A stretch of DNA of 64,000 bases. It comes from Plasticicumulans acidivorans (GTDB lineage Bacteria; Pseudomonadota; Gammaproteobacteria; Competibacterales; Competibacteraceae). Under the pieces are notes generated by a model, which was not told the origin of the DNA, made no database searches, and worked only from the letters and a program-made list of their open reading frames with translations. Shown one piece after another: positions 32,897 through 42,699 of the stretch. The stretch's first letter is position 1, and each line of letters starts with the position of its first letter. Location of the stretch: NCBI RefSeq assembly GCF_003182095.1, contig NZ_QGTJ01000002.1:28338-92337 (forward strand). The letters run 5' to 3'. The position numbers and the translations under genes are program-made.

Positions 32897-34701
32897 GCCA
32901 GCGCCTCGCCGGCCGCGTCGGCGCGCTCGCGCTGCTGCAGCGCCCAGAGCTCGGCGTACTGGCCGCCGCGCGCCAGCAGCTCGGCGTGCGTGCCGCGCTC
33001 ACTGATATGCCCGCCCTCCATCACCAGGATCTCGTCGGCGTCGACGATGGTCGACAGGCGATGGGCGATGACCAGCGTGGTGTGGCCGCGCGCGGCACTG
33101 TGCAAGGCGTGGAGGATGGCCTGCTCGGCGCGCGAGTCGAGGCTCGATGTCGCCTCGTCGAACACCAGGATGCGCGGGCGCTTGAGGATCGCGCGGGCGA
33201 TCGCCACGCGCTGCTTCTCACCACCGGAGAGCTTGAGGCCGCGCTCGCCGACCAGCGTGGCGTAGCCCTGCGGCAGACTGGCGATGAACGCATGCAGCTG
33301 CGCCAGACGCGCCGCCTCGGCGATCTCGGCATCGCTGGCATCCGGGCGGGCGTAGCGCAGGTTGTAGGCGAGCGATTCGTTGAACAGCACCGTGTCCTGC
33401 GGAACGATGCCGATCGCCGCGCGCAGGCTGTCCTGGGTGACGCCGGCGATGTCCTGGCCGTCGATGAGGATGCGCCCGCCCTGCACGTCGTAGAAGCGGA
33501 ACAGCAGCCGCGCCAGCGTCGACTTGCCGGCACCGCTGGCGCCGACCACGGCAACGGTGTGCCCCGGCGCGATGCTGAAACTGACACCGTGCAGGATCGG
33601 CCGCTGCGGCTGGTAGGCAAAACGCACGTCCTCGAAACGCACTTCGCCGGCGCCGACCTGCAGCGCCGGGGCATCCGGCGCATCGACGACCTCCGGGCGC
33701 TCTTCGAGCAGCGCCACCAGGCTGTCCATGTCGGCCAGCGTGTAGCGGATCATGCGATAGACCACGCCGAGGAAGTTCAGCGGAATGAACAACTGCAGCA
33801 GGAAGGCGTTGACCAGCACCAGATCACCGATGCTCATACGCCCATCGACCACCTGCTGCGCGGCGACGAACATCATCAGCGTGACGCCGAGCGCGATGAT
33901 CATGCCCTGGCCGAAATTGAGCAGCGCCAGCGTGTTCTGCGAACCGACCGACGCCTGCTCCCAGCGCGCCAGCGTCGCGTCACAGCGCGCCAGCTCCAGG
34001 CGCTCGTTGCCGAAGTATTTGACCGTCTCGTAATTGATCAGGCCGTCGACGGCCTCGTTCTGCGCCTGCGATTCGAGGCGGTTCATGTCGTGGCGGAATT
34101 CGATGCGCCAGTTGGTCATCGCCAGCGTGAAGGCGACGTAGACGCCGATCGCGCCGAGCACGATCAGCACGAACACTACGTCGTAATGCAGCAGCAGCAC
34201 GCCGCAGATCAGCGCCAGCTCGATCGCCGCCGGCAGCACGCTGAACACCAGGTAGTTGAGCAGTGTCGACAGCGACTGCGAGCCGCGCTGCAGATCGCGG
34301 GTCAGCGCGCCGGTGCGCCGCTCCAGATGAAAGCGCAGGCTCAGCCGGTGCAGATGCTCGACGGTGCGGATGGTGATGCGGCGCACGGCGCGGAAACGCA
34401 CCGCGGCAAACAGCGTGTCGCGCAGCTCATTGAACACGGTGGCGGCGATCTTCACGCCGCCATAGGCGGCGAGCAGCGCCACCGGCAGCGTCAGCGGACC
34501 GTGCGCACCGAGGGCATCAACCAAGTCCTTGAGCAGCAGCGGCACGCCGACACCGGCGAGCTTGGCCAGCAGCAGGCAAATCAGCGCCGCCAGCACACGG
34601 CCGCGGTATTCCCACAGATACGGCGCCAGCGCCCGCAGGTTGTGCAGGTGGGAATGGCGCTGGCTCGGCAGTTCGGTGTAGCGCTGGCCGGGTGGCATCA
34701 T
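32893..34701 (-). CDS. Atm1/HMT1-type ABC exporter
   Basis: This 602-residue half-transporter has a six-helix domain (about 30-320) and a nucleotide-binding domain. The latter carries Walker A GASGAGKST, signature LSGGEKQR, Walker B ILVFDEATSSLD and a switch His in IAHRLS. The TM domain has the Atm1-family motif QNEAVDGLINYETVKYFGNE, involved in glutathione-conjugate export in mitochondrial and bacterial homologues. Coupling to a TSUP permease suggests a sulfur or metal-thiol detoxification unit. GGGAG precedes the tandem ATGs at 34701/34698. Confidence 0.87.
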   Translation of the reverse strand: MMPPGQRYTELPSQRHSHLHNLRALAPYLWEYRGRVLAALICLLLAKLAGVGVPLLLKDLVDALGAHGPLTLPVALLAAYGGVKIAATVFNELRDTLFAAVRFRAVRRITIRTVEHLHRLSLRFHLERRTGALTRDLQRGSQSLSTLLNYLVFSVLPAAIELALICGVLLLHYDVVFVLIVLGAIGVYVAFTLAMTNWRIEFRHDMNRLESQAQNEAVDGLINYETVKYFGNERLELARCDATLARWEQASVGSQNTLALLNFGQGMIIALGVTLMMFVAAQQVVDGRMSIGDLVLVNAFLLQLFIPLNFLGVVYRMIRYTLADMDSLVALLEERPEVVDAPDAPALQVGAGEVRFEDVRFAYQPQRPILHGVSFSIAPGHTVAVVGASGAGKSTLARLLFRFYDVQGGRILIDGQDIAGVTQDSLRAAIGIVPQDTVLFNESLAYNLRYARPDASDAEIAEAARLAQLHAFIASLPQGYATLVGERGLKLSGGEKQRVAIARAILKRPRILVFDEATSSLDSRAEQAILHALHSAARGHTTLVIAHRLSTIVDADEILVMEGGHISERGTHAELLARGGQYAELWALQQRERADAAGEALA

Positions 34702-34762
34702 GATGCGCTCCCGCCGTTGCCCACCGCTCGCCGCCGTGGCGGCCCTGCGGCCGCAACGGCTC

Positions 34763-34972
34763 TCAGGCGATGATGTTGGGGATCAGCTGATCCTCGATCT
34801 TGGTGATCGTTTCTTTGAGACCCAGCTTGCGCTTCTTCATCCGCGTGATCTGCATCTGATCGATGTACGGCCCTTCGTGGAGCCGTTCGATGACGTCATC
34901 GAGATCGCGATGCTCCTGGCGCAGGGACGCGAGCTTGAATTCGAGCGATTGGCGTTCTTCTTCAGTAAGCAT
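34763..34972 (-). CDS. DUF465 (YdcH-like) small coiled-coil protein
   Basis: The 69-residue protein is a single charged helical hairpin: LTEEERQSLEFKLASLRQEHRDLDDVIERL, then ITRMKKRKLGLKETITKIEDQL. This is the DUF465 pattern. Its function is unknown. The true start is ATG 34972; an upstream extension of the frame to 35107 has different composition and is not used. Confidence 0.85.
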   Translation of the reverse strand: MLTEEERQSLEFKLASLRQEHRDLDDVIERLHEGPYIDQMQITRMKKRKLGLKETITKIEDQLIPNIIA

Positions 34973-35190
34973 GATGCGGCCCCCCTTCCTCCCGCGAGCG
35001 CGCAGGCAGCATAGCCGAAGCCCCCAGCAATAGGGCGGCAATCCGCATCGCAAAAAAAGCCGCTGCCGTGCGCATCCAACACGCGCTTTCATCCGAATAC
35101 GCAGCATGGCACGGCCGCCACGACATCCCTCGCAGCCGCCGCCTGCCCGCGTACCGCTTCCGGCACGGGCCTTTCACAGGAGATCAGACC

Positions 35191-35472
35191 ATGAACAAAA
35201 AGACTATCGCCAGCGCCCTGCTCGGACTCAGCCTCGGCTTCGGTTTCGCCGCGATGGCACAGGCCGGTGAAGGTCGGCCCGAAGCCGGCATCGGCCGCCC
35301 GCTCGACATCTACCTGAGCCGCGATCAGGCGCCGATGCCCCACGAGGCGCAGGTCCAGGCGCAGGCGACGACGCCGGAGCACATGCCGATGCGCAGCGAA
35401 GGTCCGTACTGCACGCTGTATCCCTCGCTGATGCCGAACAGTGCCGAAGCCGGCCATGCCGGTCTGTGCTGA
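35191..35472 (+). CDS. Small secreted protein, unknown function
   Basis: The 93-residue precursor starts at ATG 35191 behind AGGAG. It has a clear signal peptide (MNKKTIASALLGLSLGFGFA, cleavage likely after AMAQA). The mature part of about 65 residues is Pro/Met/Gln-rich with two cysteines, one in PYCTLYPS and one C-terminal. I recognise no family. Confidence 0.65.
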   Translation: MNKKTIASALLGLSLGFGFAAMAQAGEGRPEAGIGRPLDIYLSRDQAPMPHEAQVQAQATTPEHMPMRSEGPYCTLYPSLMPNSAEAGHAGLC

Positions 35473-35619
35473 TCCAGCCTGACGCGTGCGTATGCACACA
35501 CTGCCGTCTGCAAGGCATCCGAGTCCGCGCACCATCCGCCCCGCGGACTCCCTTTTCCTTCTGCAGTCAAAAGCATACGGGCGTCGCTGCATGCGGCGCC
35601 CGTATGCCACATGCAAGGT

Positions 35620-36309
35620 TCAGGCAGCCTTTTCGCCCGCGGGCGAACGCCGGCGCAAGCTCGTCATCAATCCGGCGAGGCCGACGCCCAGCAACATCGA
35701 TATGCCCGGCTCCGGCACCGCGGACACGCCACGCAGCGTCAGCACATAGTCACCCGTGGCGGGCTGTGAGCCGCCGCTGGCGGCGACCCAGCTTGAAAAC
35801 GGCAGCGCACCGCCCGGACCGGTCGGGCCGTACTCAAGGCCGCTGTCGACCAGGCGGGTATCGGGGAACAGCAGGCCGTCCACGTTGCTCGGCGTGATGT
35901 CGAACACGGAAATGGCCAGGTAGTAATCCCCTGGAGTAACAACGAACGCCGACGTGAGCGCGCCGAAATTGGCGTTGACATTGGCAGTGTCGTCCCGCAT
36001 CACGACGCCGCGACCGCTCGCATCAAAGAGAAACAGCATGCCGTCGATGCCGGGATTGCTCACTGCCGACACAAAAAACTGCGTCGGATCGGCCACATGA
36101 ATCTTGTACAGATCCACGTCAGTCCCTGAACCCAGCGTTCCAGAAATCGATTCGACCGGCCCGGAACCGCTGATGACCTGCGCATCGGCGAGGCTTTGCC
36201 CCGCATCACCGATCTCCGTGGCGGGAAAAGCCGCCGCGCTACCCGCCACCAGTGCGAGCAGGGCGGCGGCGGCGGTTCGGGTGACACATTGGAACGAGTG
36301 CTGGTTCAT
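35620..36309 (-). CDS. PEP-CTERM sorted exoprotein with PPC-like domain
   Basis: The 229-residue precursor has a signal peptide (to about residue 27). A beta-rich domain of the pre-peptidase/DVUA0089 type follows (VDLYKIHVADPTQFFVSAVS...GDYYLAISVFD). The C-terminal sorting signal is VPEPG at 198, a hydrophobic helix and a basic RRR tail. PEP-CTERM proteins are processed by an exosortase, usually in exopolysaccharide-producing gram-negatives. No exosortase gene is in the window. A sigma-54-type promoter lies about 100 bp upstream. Confidence 0.88.
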   Translation of the reverse strand: MNQHSFQCVTRTAAAALLALVAGSAAAFPATEIGDAGQSLADAQVISGSGPVESISGTLGSGTDVDLYKIHVADPTQFFVSAVSNPGIDGMLFLFDASGRGVVMRDDTANVNANFGALTSAFVVTPGDYYLAISVFDITPSNVDGLLFPDTRLVDSGLEYGPTGPGGALPFSSWVAASGGSQPATGDYVLTLRGVSAVPEPGISMLLGVGLAGLMTSLRRRSPAGEKAA

Positions 36310-36408
36310 AGGCTTCTCCGGTTATGGCTGTGGTTGCAGGCATCAGCCCCCGGAGTGTGTGCCGCATCGACACAACAAGCCGTTCGGGATCAGCCTGTTA
36401 GGTGACAC

Positions 36409-36424
36409 AGCAAGAGCAGGGCCA
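36409..36424 (-). promoter_or_regulatory. Sigma-54 (-24/-12) promoter of the PEP-CTERM gene
   Basis: The minus strand reads TGGCCCTGCTCTTGCT: GG and GC separated by exactly 10 bases, with TTGCT at -12. Upstream is an AT-rich stretch (36425-36470). The start point would be about 90 nt before the ATG at 36309. Confidence 0.6.
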
Positions 36425-36617
36425 TATTTCCATCATATTGAAAATGAAATAATTTTAATGATCTGCCCTTTCTGGGCGAACACACGCTGCAAATTAAGCT
36501 GACAGATCACACGCCGGCCGCGGTCAAACAACCGTGCAAACCTCCGCACAGCCGCACGCGCACCGAGCCACAGCGCGAGGACTGCAGCGCCGTGCCGGTA
36601 CCCCCTCCGGGCACTCG

Positions 36618-36660
36618 AAACCACCCCGCCACGCGACAACCGGCGACAGGGTGGCTTTGC
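36618..36660 (-). terminator. Putative terminator of the urt operon
   Basis: On the minus strand CCACCC...GCC pairs with GGCGGGGTGG and is followed by TTTCG, just past the urtE stop. The T-run is weak, so termination may be partial. Confidence 0.45.
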
Positions 36661-36664
36661 AGCG

Positions 36665-37392
36665 CTAAACCGCCAGATGCGCCTTGACCACCTCGTCGGT
36701 GAGTTCGCTCATCGTGCCGGTGGCCACCCAGCGGCCTTTTTCCATGATCACGAAGTCGGTGCCGAGGCGGCGGGCGAACGGCAGCTTCTGTTCGACCAGC
36801 AGCACCGTCAAGCCGACCTCGCGGTTGAGGCGGATGATGATGTCGCCGATCTCGCGCACGATGTTGGGCTGGATGCCTTCGTTGGGCTCGTCGAGGATCA
36901 GCAGCTCCGGCTCCAGCACCAGCGCCCGGCCGATCGCCAGCTGCTGCTGCTGACCGCCGGAGAGATCACCACCGCGCCGGTGCAGGAACTGCTTGAGGAT
37001 CGGGAACAGCTCGTAGATGCGCTCGGGAATCTCGCTCAGGCCGTGCTCGCGGATGCCGAGGCCGACCTGCAGGTTTTCCAGCACCGTCAGCTGCGGGAAG
37101 ATCTCGCGGCCCTGCGGCACGTAACCGATGCCGATGCGCGCCCGCTGGTGCGCCGGCTGGCGTACCAGATCCTGGCCGTGGAAGCGGATGCTGCCGCCGA
37201 ACGTCGGCGCCAGCCCCATCACCGCCCGCAGCAGCGTGGTCTTGCCGACGCCGTTGCGGCCCATCAGGCAGGTGCAGGAGCCGCGGCGCACGGCGAGGTT
37301 CATGCCCCAGAGAATCTGGCTCTGGCCGTAGCGCAGATCGACCTTCTCCACCGCCAGCAGGTTCTCGGCAGCGTCTTCCATCACGGCGGCCA

Positions 37393-37393
<1 letters not shown>
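36665..37393 (-). CDS. urtE: Urea ABC transporter, ATP-binding subunit
   Basis: This LivF-type ATPase has 242 residues from ATG 37393. Motifs are Walker A GRNGVGKTT, signature LSGGQQQQLAIGRAL and Walker B LLILDEPNEGIQPNIV; that last block, and VEQKLPFARRLGTDF, are typical of UrtE. The start overlaps the urtD stop by one base (TGATG), and the frame extension to 37678 is a shadow of urtD. Last gene of urtABCDE. Confidence 0.93.
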
Positions 37394-38303
<910 letters not shown>

Positions 38304-38307
<4 letters not shown>

Positions 38308-39404
38308 GCGCGCACCTCCTCGGTTTTGCCCGGGCGCAGGCGGCGGACCAGGCCGATCAGCCCCTGCGGCAGGAACAGCGTGACGCCGACGAACAGCGCG
38401 CCGAGCACGTACAGCCACAGCTCGGGCGCGGCAACGGTGAACCAGCTCTTCAGGCCGTTGACGGTGGCGGCGCCGAGCAGCGCGCCGGCCAGCGTGCCGC
38501 GGCCGCCGACCGCGGTCCACACCGCCATCTCGATCGACTGCGTCGGCTCCAGCTCGCTCGGGTTGATGATGCCGACCTGCGGCACGTACAGCGCCCCGGC
38601 CAGGCCGCAGAGCACCGCCGACAGCGTCCACACCGCGAGCTTGTAGTAGAGCGGCTCGTAGCCGCAGAACATCACCCGGCTCTCGGCATCGCGGATCGCC
38701 GTCAGCACACGGCCGAACTTCGAATGCACGATCGCCTGCGCCAGCAGGTAGACCGTCAGCAGCACGCAGGCCGAGATCCAGTACAGGCCGAGCTTGACCC
38801 CCGGCTCGGCCAGCGAAAAGCCGAGCAGCTGCTTGAAGTCGGTCAGGCCGTTGTTGCCGCCGAAGCCGGTCTCGTTGCGGAAGAACAGCAGCATCAGCGC
38901 GAAGGTCAGCGCCTGAGTGATGATCGAGAAGTACACGCCCTTGATGCGCGAGCGGAAGGCGAACCAGCCGAAGACGAAGGCCAGCACGCCGGGCACCGCC
39001 AGCGCCATCAGCGCGGCGAACCAGAACTGGTCGAAGCCGTGCCAGAACCACGGCAGCTCCTTCCAGTTGAGGAACACCATGAAGTCCGGCAGCTGGGAGC
39101 GGTAGACGCCCTGCCCGGCCATCGAGCGCATCAAGTACATGCCCATCGAATAGCCGCCGAGCGCGAAGAACACGCCGTGGCCGAGCGAGAGGATGCCGGT
39201 GTAGCCCCAGATCAGGTCCATCGCCAGCGCCACCAGCGCGTAGCAGCAGAACTTGCCGAGCAGCGGCACCAGGTAGTCCGGCAGGTGCAGCGCCGAGTCG
39301 GCCGGCAGCGCGTTGAGCAGCGGCACGGCGATCAGCAGCAGCGCCGTCAGCGTGGCGAAGGCCAGCCAGCCGGTGCGCGTGTGCAGCGAGAGGAAGCCGC
39401 GCAT
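38304..39404 (-). CDS. urtC: Urea ABC transporter, permease subunit
   Basis: The 366-residue LivM-type permease has about ten helices. Segments such as DLIWGYTGILSLGHGVFFALGGYSMGMYLM, NNGLTDF and VGGRGTLAGALLGA are characteristic of UrtC. GGAGG precedes ATG 39404, overlapping the end of urtB by proximity (3 bp). Confidence 0.93.
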
Positions 39405-39407
39405 GAA

Positions 39408-40982
39408 TCACCCCTCCACGGCGCGGCCCTTGAGGGCGAACAGCCCCTGGGGTCGCTTCTGGATGAACAGGATGATGAAGCCGAGCAGCACGATCTTGCC
39501 GAGCACCGCGCCCATCGCCGGTTCGAGGAACTTGTTGACGATGCCCAGCCCCATGCCGCCGGCGACCGCGCCGGCCAGCTTGCCGACGCCGCCGAGCACC
39601 ACGACCATGAAAGAGTCGACGATGCGGGCCTGCCCGAGATCCGGACTGACGTTGCCGAGCTGCGACAGCGCCACGCCGCCGAGGCCGGCGACGCCGGCGC
39701 CGAGGGCGAAGGTCATCGCGTCGATACGCCGGGTGTCGATGCCCATCGCCGCTGCCATGCCACGGTTCTGCGTCACCGCGCGCACGCGCAGGCCGAGCCG
39801 CGTCTTCTGGAAGATCAGCCACACCGCCGCCAGCACGGCGAAGGCGAAGATCACCGTGGCGATGCGGTTGTACGGCAGCACCATCTGCGCAGTGACCTGG
39901 ATGCCGCCGGACAGCCACGAGGGATTGGCGACCTCGACGTTCTGCGCACCGAAGATCAGGCGCACCGTCTGGATCAGCATCAGCGACAGGCCGAAGGTCG
40001 CCAGCAGCGTCTCCAGCGGCCGGCCGTAGAGATGGCGCAGCACCAGGCGTTCGAGCAGCCAGCCGACCGCCGCCGCAGCGAGAAAGGCCACTGGCAGCGC
40101 CGCCAGCAGATACCAGTCGAAGGCTCCCGGCAGGTAGCTGCGGAACAGGTTCTGCACCACGTAGGTGGCGTAGGCGCCGATCATCAGCAGCTCGCCGTGC
40201 GCCATGTTGATGACGCCCATCAGGCCGAAGGTGATCGCCAGACCGAGCGCCGCCAGCAGCAGCACGCTGCCGAGTGACAGGCCGTAGAACAGGTTGCCGG
40301 CCTGGTCGCGGAACCACTGGCGATCAGTGATGGCATCGATCGCGCTCCTGGCCGCGGTGGCCAGCTCGGCGTCGTCGCCCTTGGCAATCGGGTCGAGCAC
40401 GGCGATCACCCGCGGCTCGCCTTCATCGGCCAGCGTGCGGATCGCCGCCAGGCGTTTGCCGCGGTCCTCGCTCTGCAGCTCGATCGGCGCCAGCGCCAGG
40501 CGCAGCGCGTGGATCACTTCCTGATCGATCTCCGCCGCCAGCGCCGCGCGCAGGGAATCTTCGGCGGCGCGCACCGGACGGTCGGCAAAGGCCGTCGCCG
40601 CCGCCAGCCGCACCGCGCGATCCGGCGAGGTCAGTTGCAGGCGGGTCAGCGCACTGTCGATACCGCGGCGCACCGCATTGTTCAGCAGCGGCGCGCTGCC
40701 GGGCTCGCCGGTCACCGCGACACCGTCGCGCGCCCGCTTGAGCGTATCGCCATCCTTGATCAGCACTTCGCCATCGCGAAACGACACACGGCCGTCGCGC
40801 AGGGCTTCGAGAAAAATCAGCGCGCGCGGATCATTGGCCGCAGCCAGCTCACCGACCGCACTGCGCAGGCTCTGCGGGTCGGCGCCGAGGTGCGTGATGG
40901 TGTCGTCGAAGCTCACCGCGAACGCCGGGAGGGTGCTGCCCAGCGCACACGCGAGCAGCAGGAAGCGCAGCAGCCTGCACAT
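39408..40982 (-). CDS. urtB: Urea ABC transporter, permease subunit with periplasmic N-terminal domain
   Basis: From ATG 40982 (AGGGGG upstream) the product is 524 residues. It has a signal peptide and a helical periplasmic region of about 200 residues with HEAT-like pattern (LTSPDRAVRLAAATAFADRPVR, DRGKRLAAIRTLADEGEP). A LivH-type permease domain follows (FYGLSLGSVLLLAALGLAITFGLMGVINMAHGELLMIGAY). This extended form is normal for proteobacterial UrtB. A TTG at 41003 is an in-frame alternative. Confidence 0.92.
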   Translation of the reverse strand: MCRLLRFLLLACALGSTLPAFAVSFDDTITHLGADPQSLRSAVGELAAANDPRALIFLEALRDGRVSFRDGEVLIKDGDTLKRARDGVAVTGEPGSAPLLNNAVRRGIDSALTRLQLTSPDRAVRLAAATAFADRPVRAAEDSLRAALAAEIDQEVIHALRLALAPIELQSEDRGKRLAAIRTLADEGEPRVIAVLDPIAKGDDAELATAARSAIDAITDRQWFRDQAGNLFYGLSLGSVLLLAALGLAITFGLMGVINMAHGELLMIGAYATYVVQNLFRSYLPGAFDWYLLAALPVAFLAAAAVGWLLERLVLRHLYGRPLETLLATFGLSLMLIQTVRLIFGAQNVEVANPSWLSGGIQVTAQMVLPYNRIATVIFAFAVLAAVWLIFQKTRLGLRVRAVTQNRGMAAAMGIDTRRIDAMTFALGAGVAGLGGVALSQLGNVSPDLGQARIVDSFMVVVLGGVGKLAGAVAGGMGLGIVNKFLEPAMGAVLGKIVLLGFIILFIQKRPQGLFALKGRAVEG

Positions 40983-41028
40983 GGCCAACCCCCTGGATAT
41001 CAAATCTGCGATTGTTGATGCGATGCGG

Positions 41029-41080
41029 ATGCGGCGACGGCCGGCAAGCCGGGCACTGCCCGCCCCGGCCGCCGCCGCAT
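41029..41080 (-). promoter_or_regulatory. Large GC-rich hairpin between urtA and urtB
   Basis: ATGCGGCG (41029-41036) pairs with CGCCGCAT (41073-41080), with further inner pairing of CGGCCGG-type arms. There is no T-run after it on the minus strand. It could stabilise the urtA message or lower read-through into the permease genes. Confidence 0.6.
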
Positions 41081-41115
41081 GACGCCTGGCTCGTCAGGGC
41101 CGACGGGCCGCGGCT

Positions 41116-42420
41116 TTACTTGAAGCGCGGCTCGGTGCAGTTGCCGCAGACCCACGGATAGGTCCAGTCGGCGACCTTCTTCGCGCTGTCCGGGATGTAC
41201 GGCGACCAGGCCTGCGCACGGATCGGGCCTTCGGTCTTCCACACCACGTTGAACTGGCCGTCCTCGCGGATCTCGCCGATGTACACCGGCTTGTGCAGGT
41301 GGTGGTTCTTGGCGTCGAGCTGCTCGACGAAACCCGACGGCGCCTTGAAGGTCTGGTAGCCGAGCGCCTGACGCACGGCGTCGACGTCGGTGGTACCGGC
41401 CTGCTCAGCCGCCTGCGCCCACATGTTGATGCCGGTGTAGGTGGCTTCCATCGGATCGTTGGTGACGCGCGCATCACCGCCGGGCAGGTTGTTCTTCTTG
41501 ACGTAGGCCTTCCACTTCTCGATGAACGCCTTGTTCTCCGGCGTATCGATGGTCATGAAGTAGTTCCACGCCGCCAGGTGGCCGACCAGCGGCTTGGTGT
41601 CGATGCCGCGCAGCTCCTCTTCACCGACCGAGAAGGCCACCACCGGCACGTCGGTCGACTTCAGGCCGGCGTTGCCGAGCTCCTTGTAGAACGGCACGTT
41701 GGAATCGCCGTTGATGGTCGAGATCACCGCGGTGCGCTTGCCGGCGCCGGCGAACTTCTTGATGTCGGCGACGATGGTCTGGTAGTCGCTGTGCCCGAAC
41801 GGCGTGTAGGTCTCCATGATGTCGTCATCGGAGACGCCCTTCGAATGCAGGAAGGCGCGCAGGATCTTGTTGGTGGTGCGCGGATAGACGTAGTCGGTAC
41901 CGAGCAGCACGAAGCGCTTGGCGGCGCCGCCGTCCTCGCTCATCAGGTACTCGACGGCCGGGATCGCCTGCTGGTTCGGCGCCGCGCCGGTGTAGAACAC
42001 ATTGCGCGAGGACTCCTCACCCTCGTACTGCACCGGGTAGAACAGCAGGCCGTTGAGCTCCTCGAACACCGGCAGCACCGACTTGCGGCTGACCGAGGTC
42101 CAGCAGCCGAACACCACCGCGACCTTGTCCTTCTGCAGCAGCTCGCGCGCCTTCTCGGCGAACAGCGGCCAGTTCGATGCCGGATCGACCACCACCGGCT
42201 CCAGCTTCTTGCCCAGTACGCCACCCTTGGCATTGATCTCCTCGATGGTCATCAGCGCGACGTCCTTCAGCGACGTCTCGGAGATGGCCATCGTGCCCGA
42301 CAGCGAATGCAGGATACCGACCTTGATCGTGTCAGCAGCCAGCGCCGCGCCACTGGCCAAAGCCAGCGCGAGGCCCCCCGCCAGCGAGCTGAGGAAAAAG
42401 GTCCGCGACTTCGTGCTCAT
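41116..42420 (-). CDS. urtA: Urea ABC transporter, substrate-binding protein
   Basis: The 434-residue precursor has a signal peptide ending SGAALAA. The mature protein starts with DTIKVGILHSLSGTMAISET. The block VVFGCWTSVSRKSVLPVFEE and NGLLFYPVQYEGEESSRN identify UrtA rather than LivJ/LivK. The periplasmic protein binds urea or short-chain amides. ATG 42420 follows GAGGGG. First gene of the operon, behind a sigma-54-like promoter. No urease genes are in the window. Confidence 0.95.
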   Translation of the reverse strand: MSTKSRTFFLSSLAGGLALALASGAALAADTIKVGILHSLSGTMAISETSLKDVALMTIEEINAKGGVLGKKLEPVVVDPASNWPLFAEKARELLQKDKVAVVFGCWTSVSRKSVLPVFEELNGLLFYPVQYEGEESSRNVFYTGAAPNQQAIPAVEYLMSEDGGAAKRFVLLGTDYVYPRTTNKILRAFLHSKGVSDDDIMETYTPFGHSDYQTIVADIKKFAGAGKRTAVISTINGDSNVPFYKELGNAGLKSTDVPVVAFSVGEEELRGIDTKPLVGHLAAWNYFMTIDTPENKAFIEKWKAYVKKNNLPGGDARVTNDPMEATYTGINMWAQAAEQAGTTDVDAVRQALGYQTFKAPSGFVEQLDAKNHHLHKPVYIGEIREDGQFNVVWKTEGPIRAQAWSPYIPDSAKKVADWTYPWVCGNCTEPRFK

Positions 42421-42500
42421 GCGTTGCCCCTCTAAACTTCGGGTGGTTCTTGGCTGTTCGGCCCCCCGCGGCCAGTGGCGCGACGGGCGAAGCACACAGG

Positions 42501-42516
42501 GGCACATGACGTGCCA
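42501..42516 (-). promoter_or_regulatory. Sigma-54 (-24/-12) promoter of urtABCDE
   Basis: The minus strand reads TGGCACGTCATGTGCC. The -24 element TGGCACG is perfect, GG and GC are 10 bases apart, and only one base differs in the -12 TTGC. The leader would be about 70 nt. A TGCACC half-site like those of NtrC lies upstream. Confidence 0.65.
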
Positions 42517-42699
42517 CCCGAAATTACACTTATGCGGCAAGCACTTGTTGCGACGCGACATCGTTTGCGGTGCAGCCCTGCCCTAAGCACGTGCATCGGG
42601 CGCACGGCACTGCACCGTACACACGCATTTCCGCACCGCGGGCAGGGCTGAAACGGAGCAGCGCACGGCGCGGGCGCAGCAGCCCCCGCGCGGCGCGGT

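Larger units (their letters stand above)
36310..36664. other. Intergenic region between the PEP-CTERM gene and urtE
   Basis: 355 bp holding the sigma-54-like promoter, an AT-rich segment suited to an activator or IHF site, and the putative urt terminator at 36618-36660. No gene is seen. Confidence 0.5.

Noticed and set aside
38724..40277. A 517-codon plus-strand frame opposite urtC and urtB
   Set aside because: Antisense shadow with low-complexity composition.
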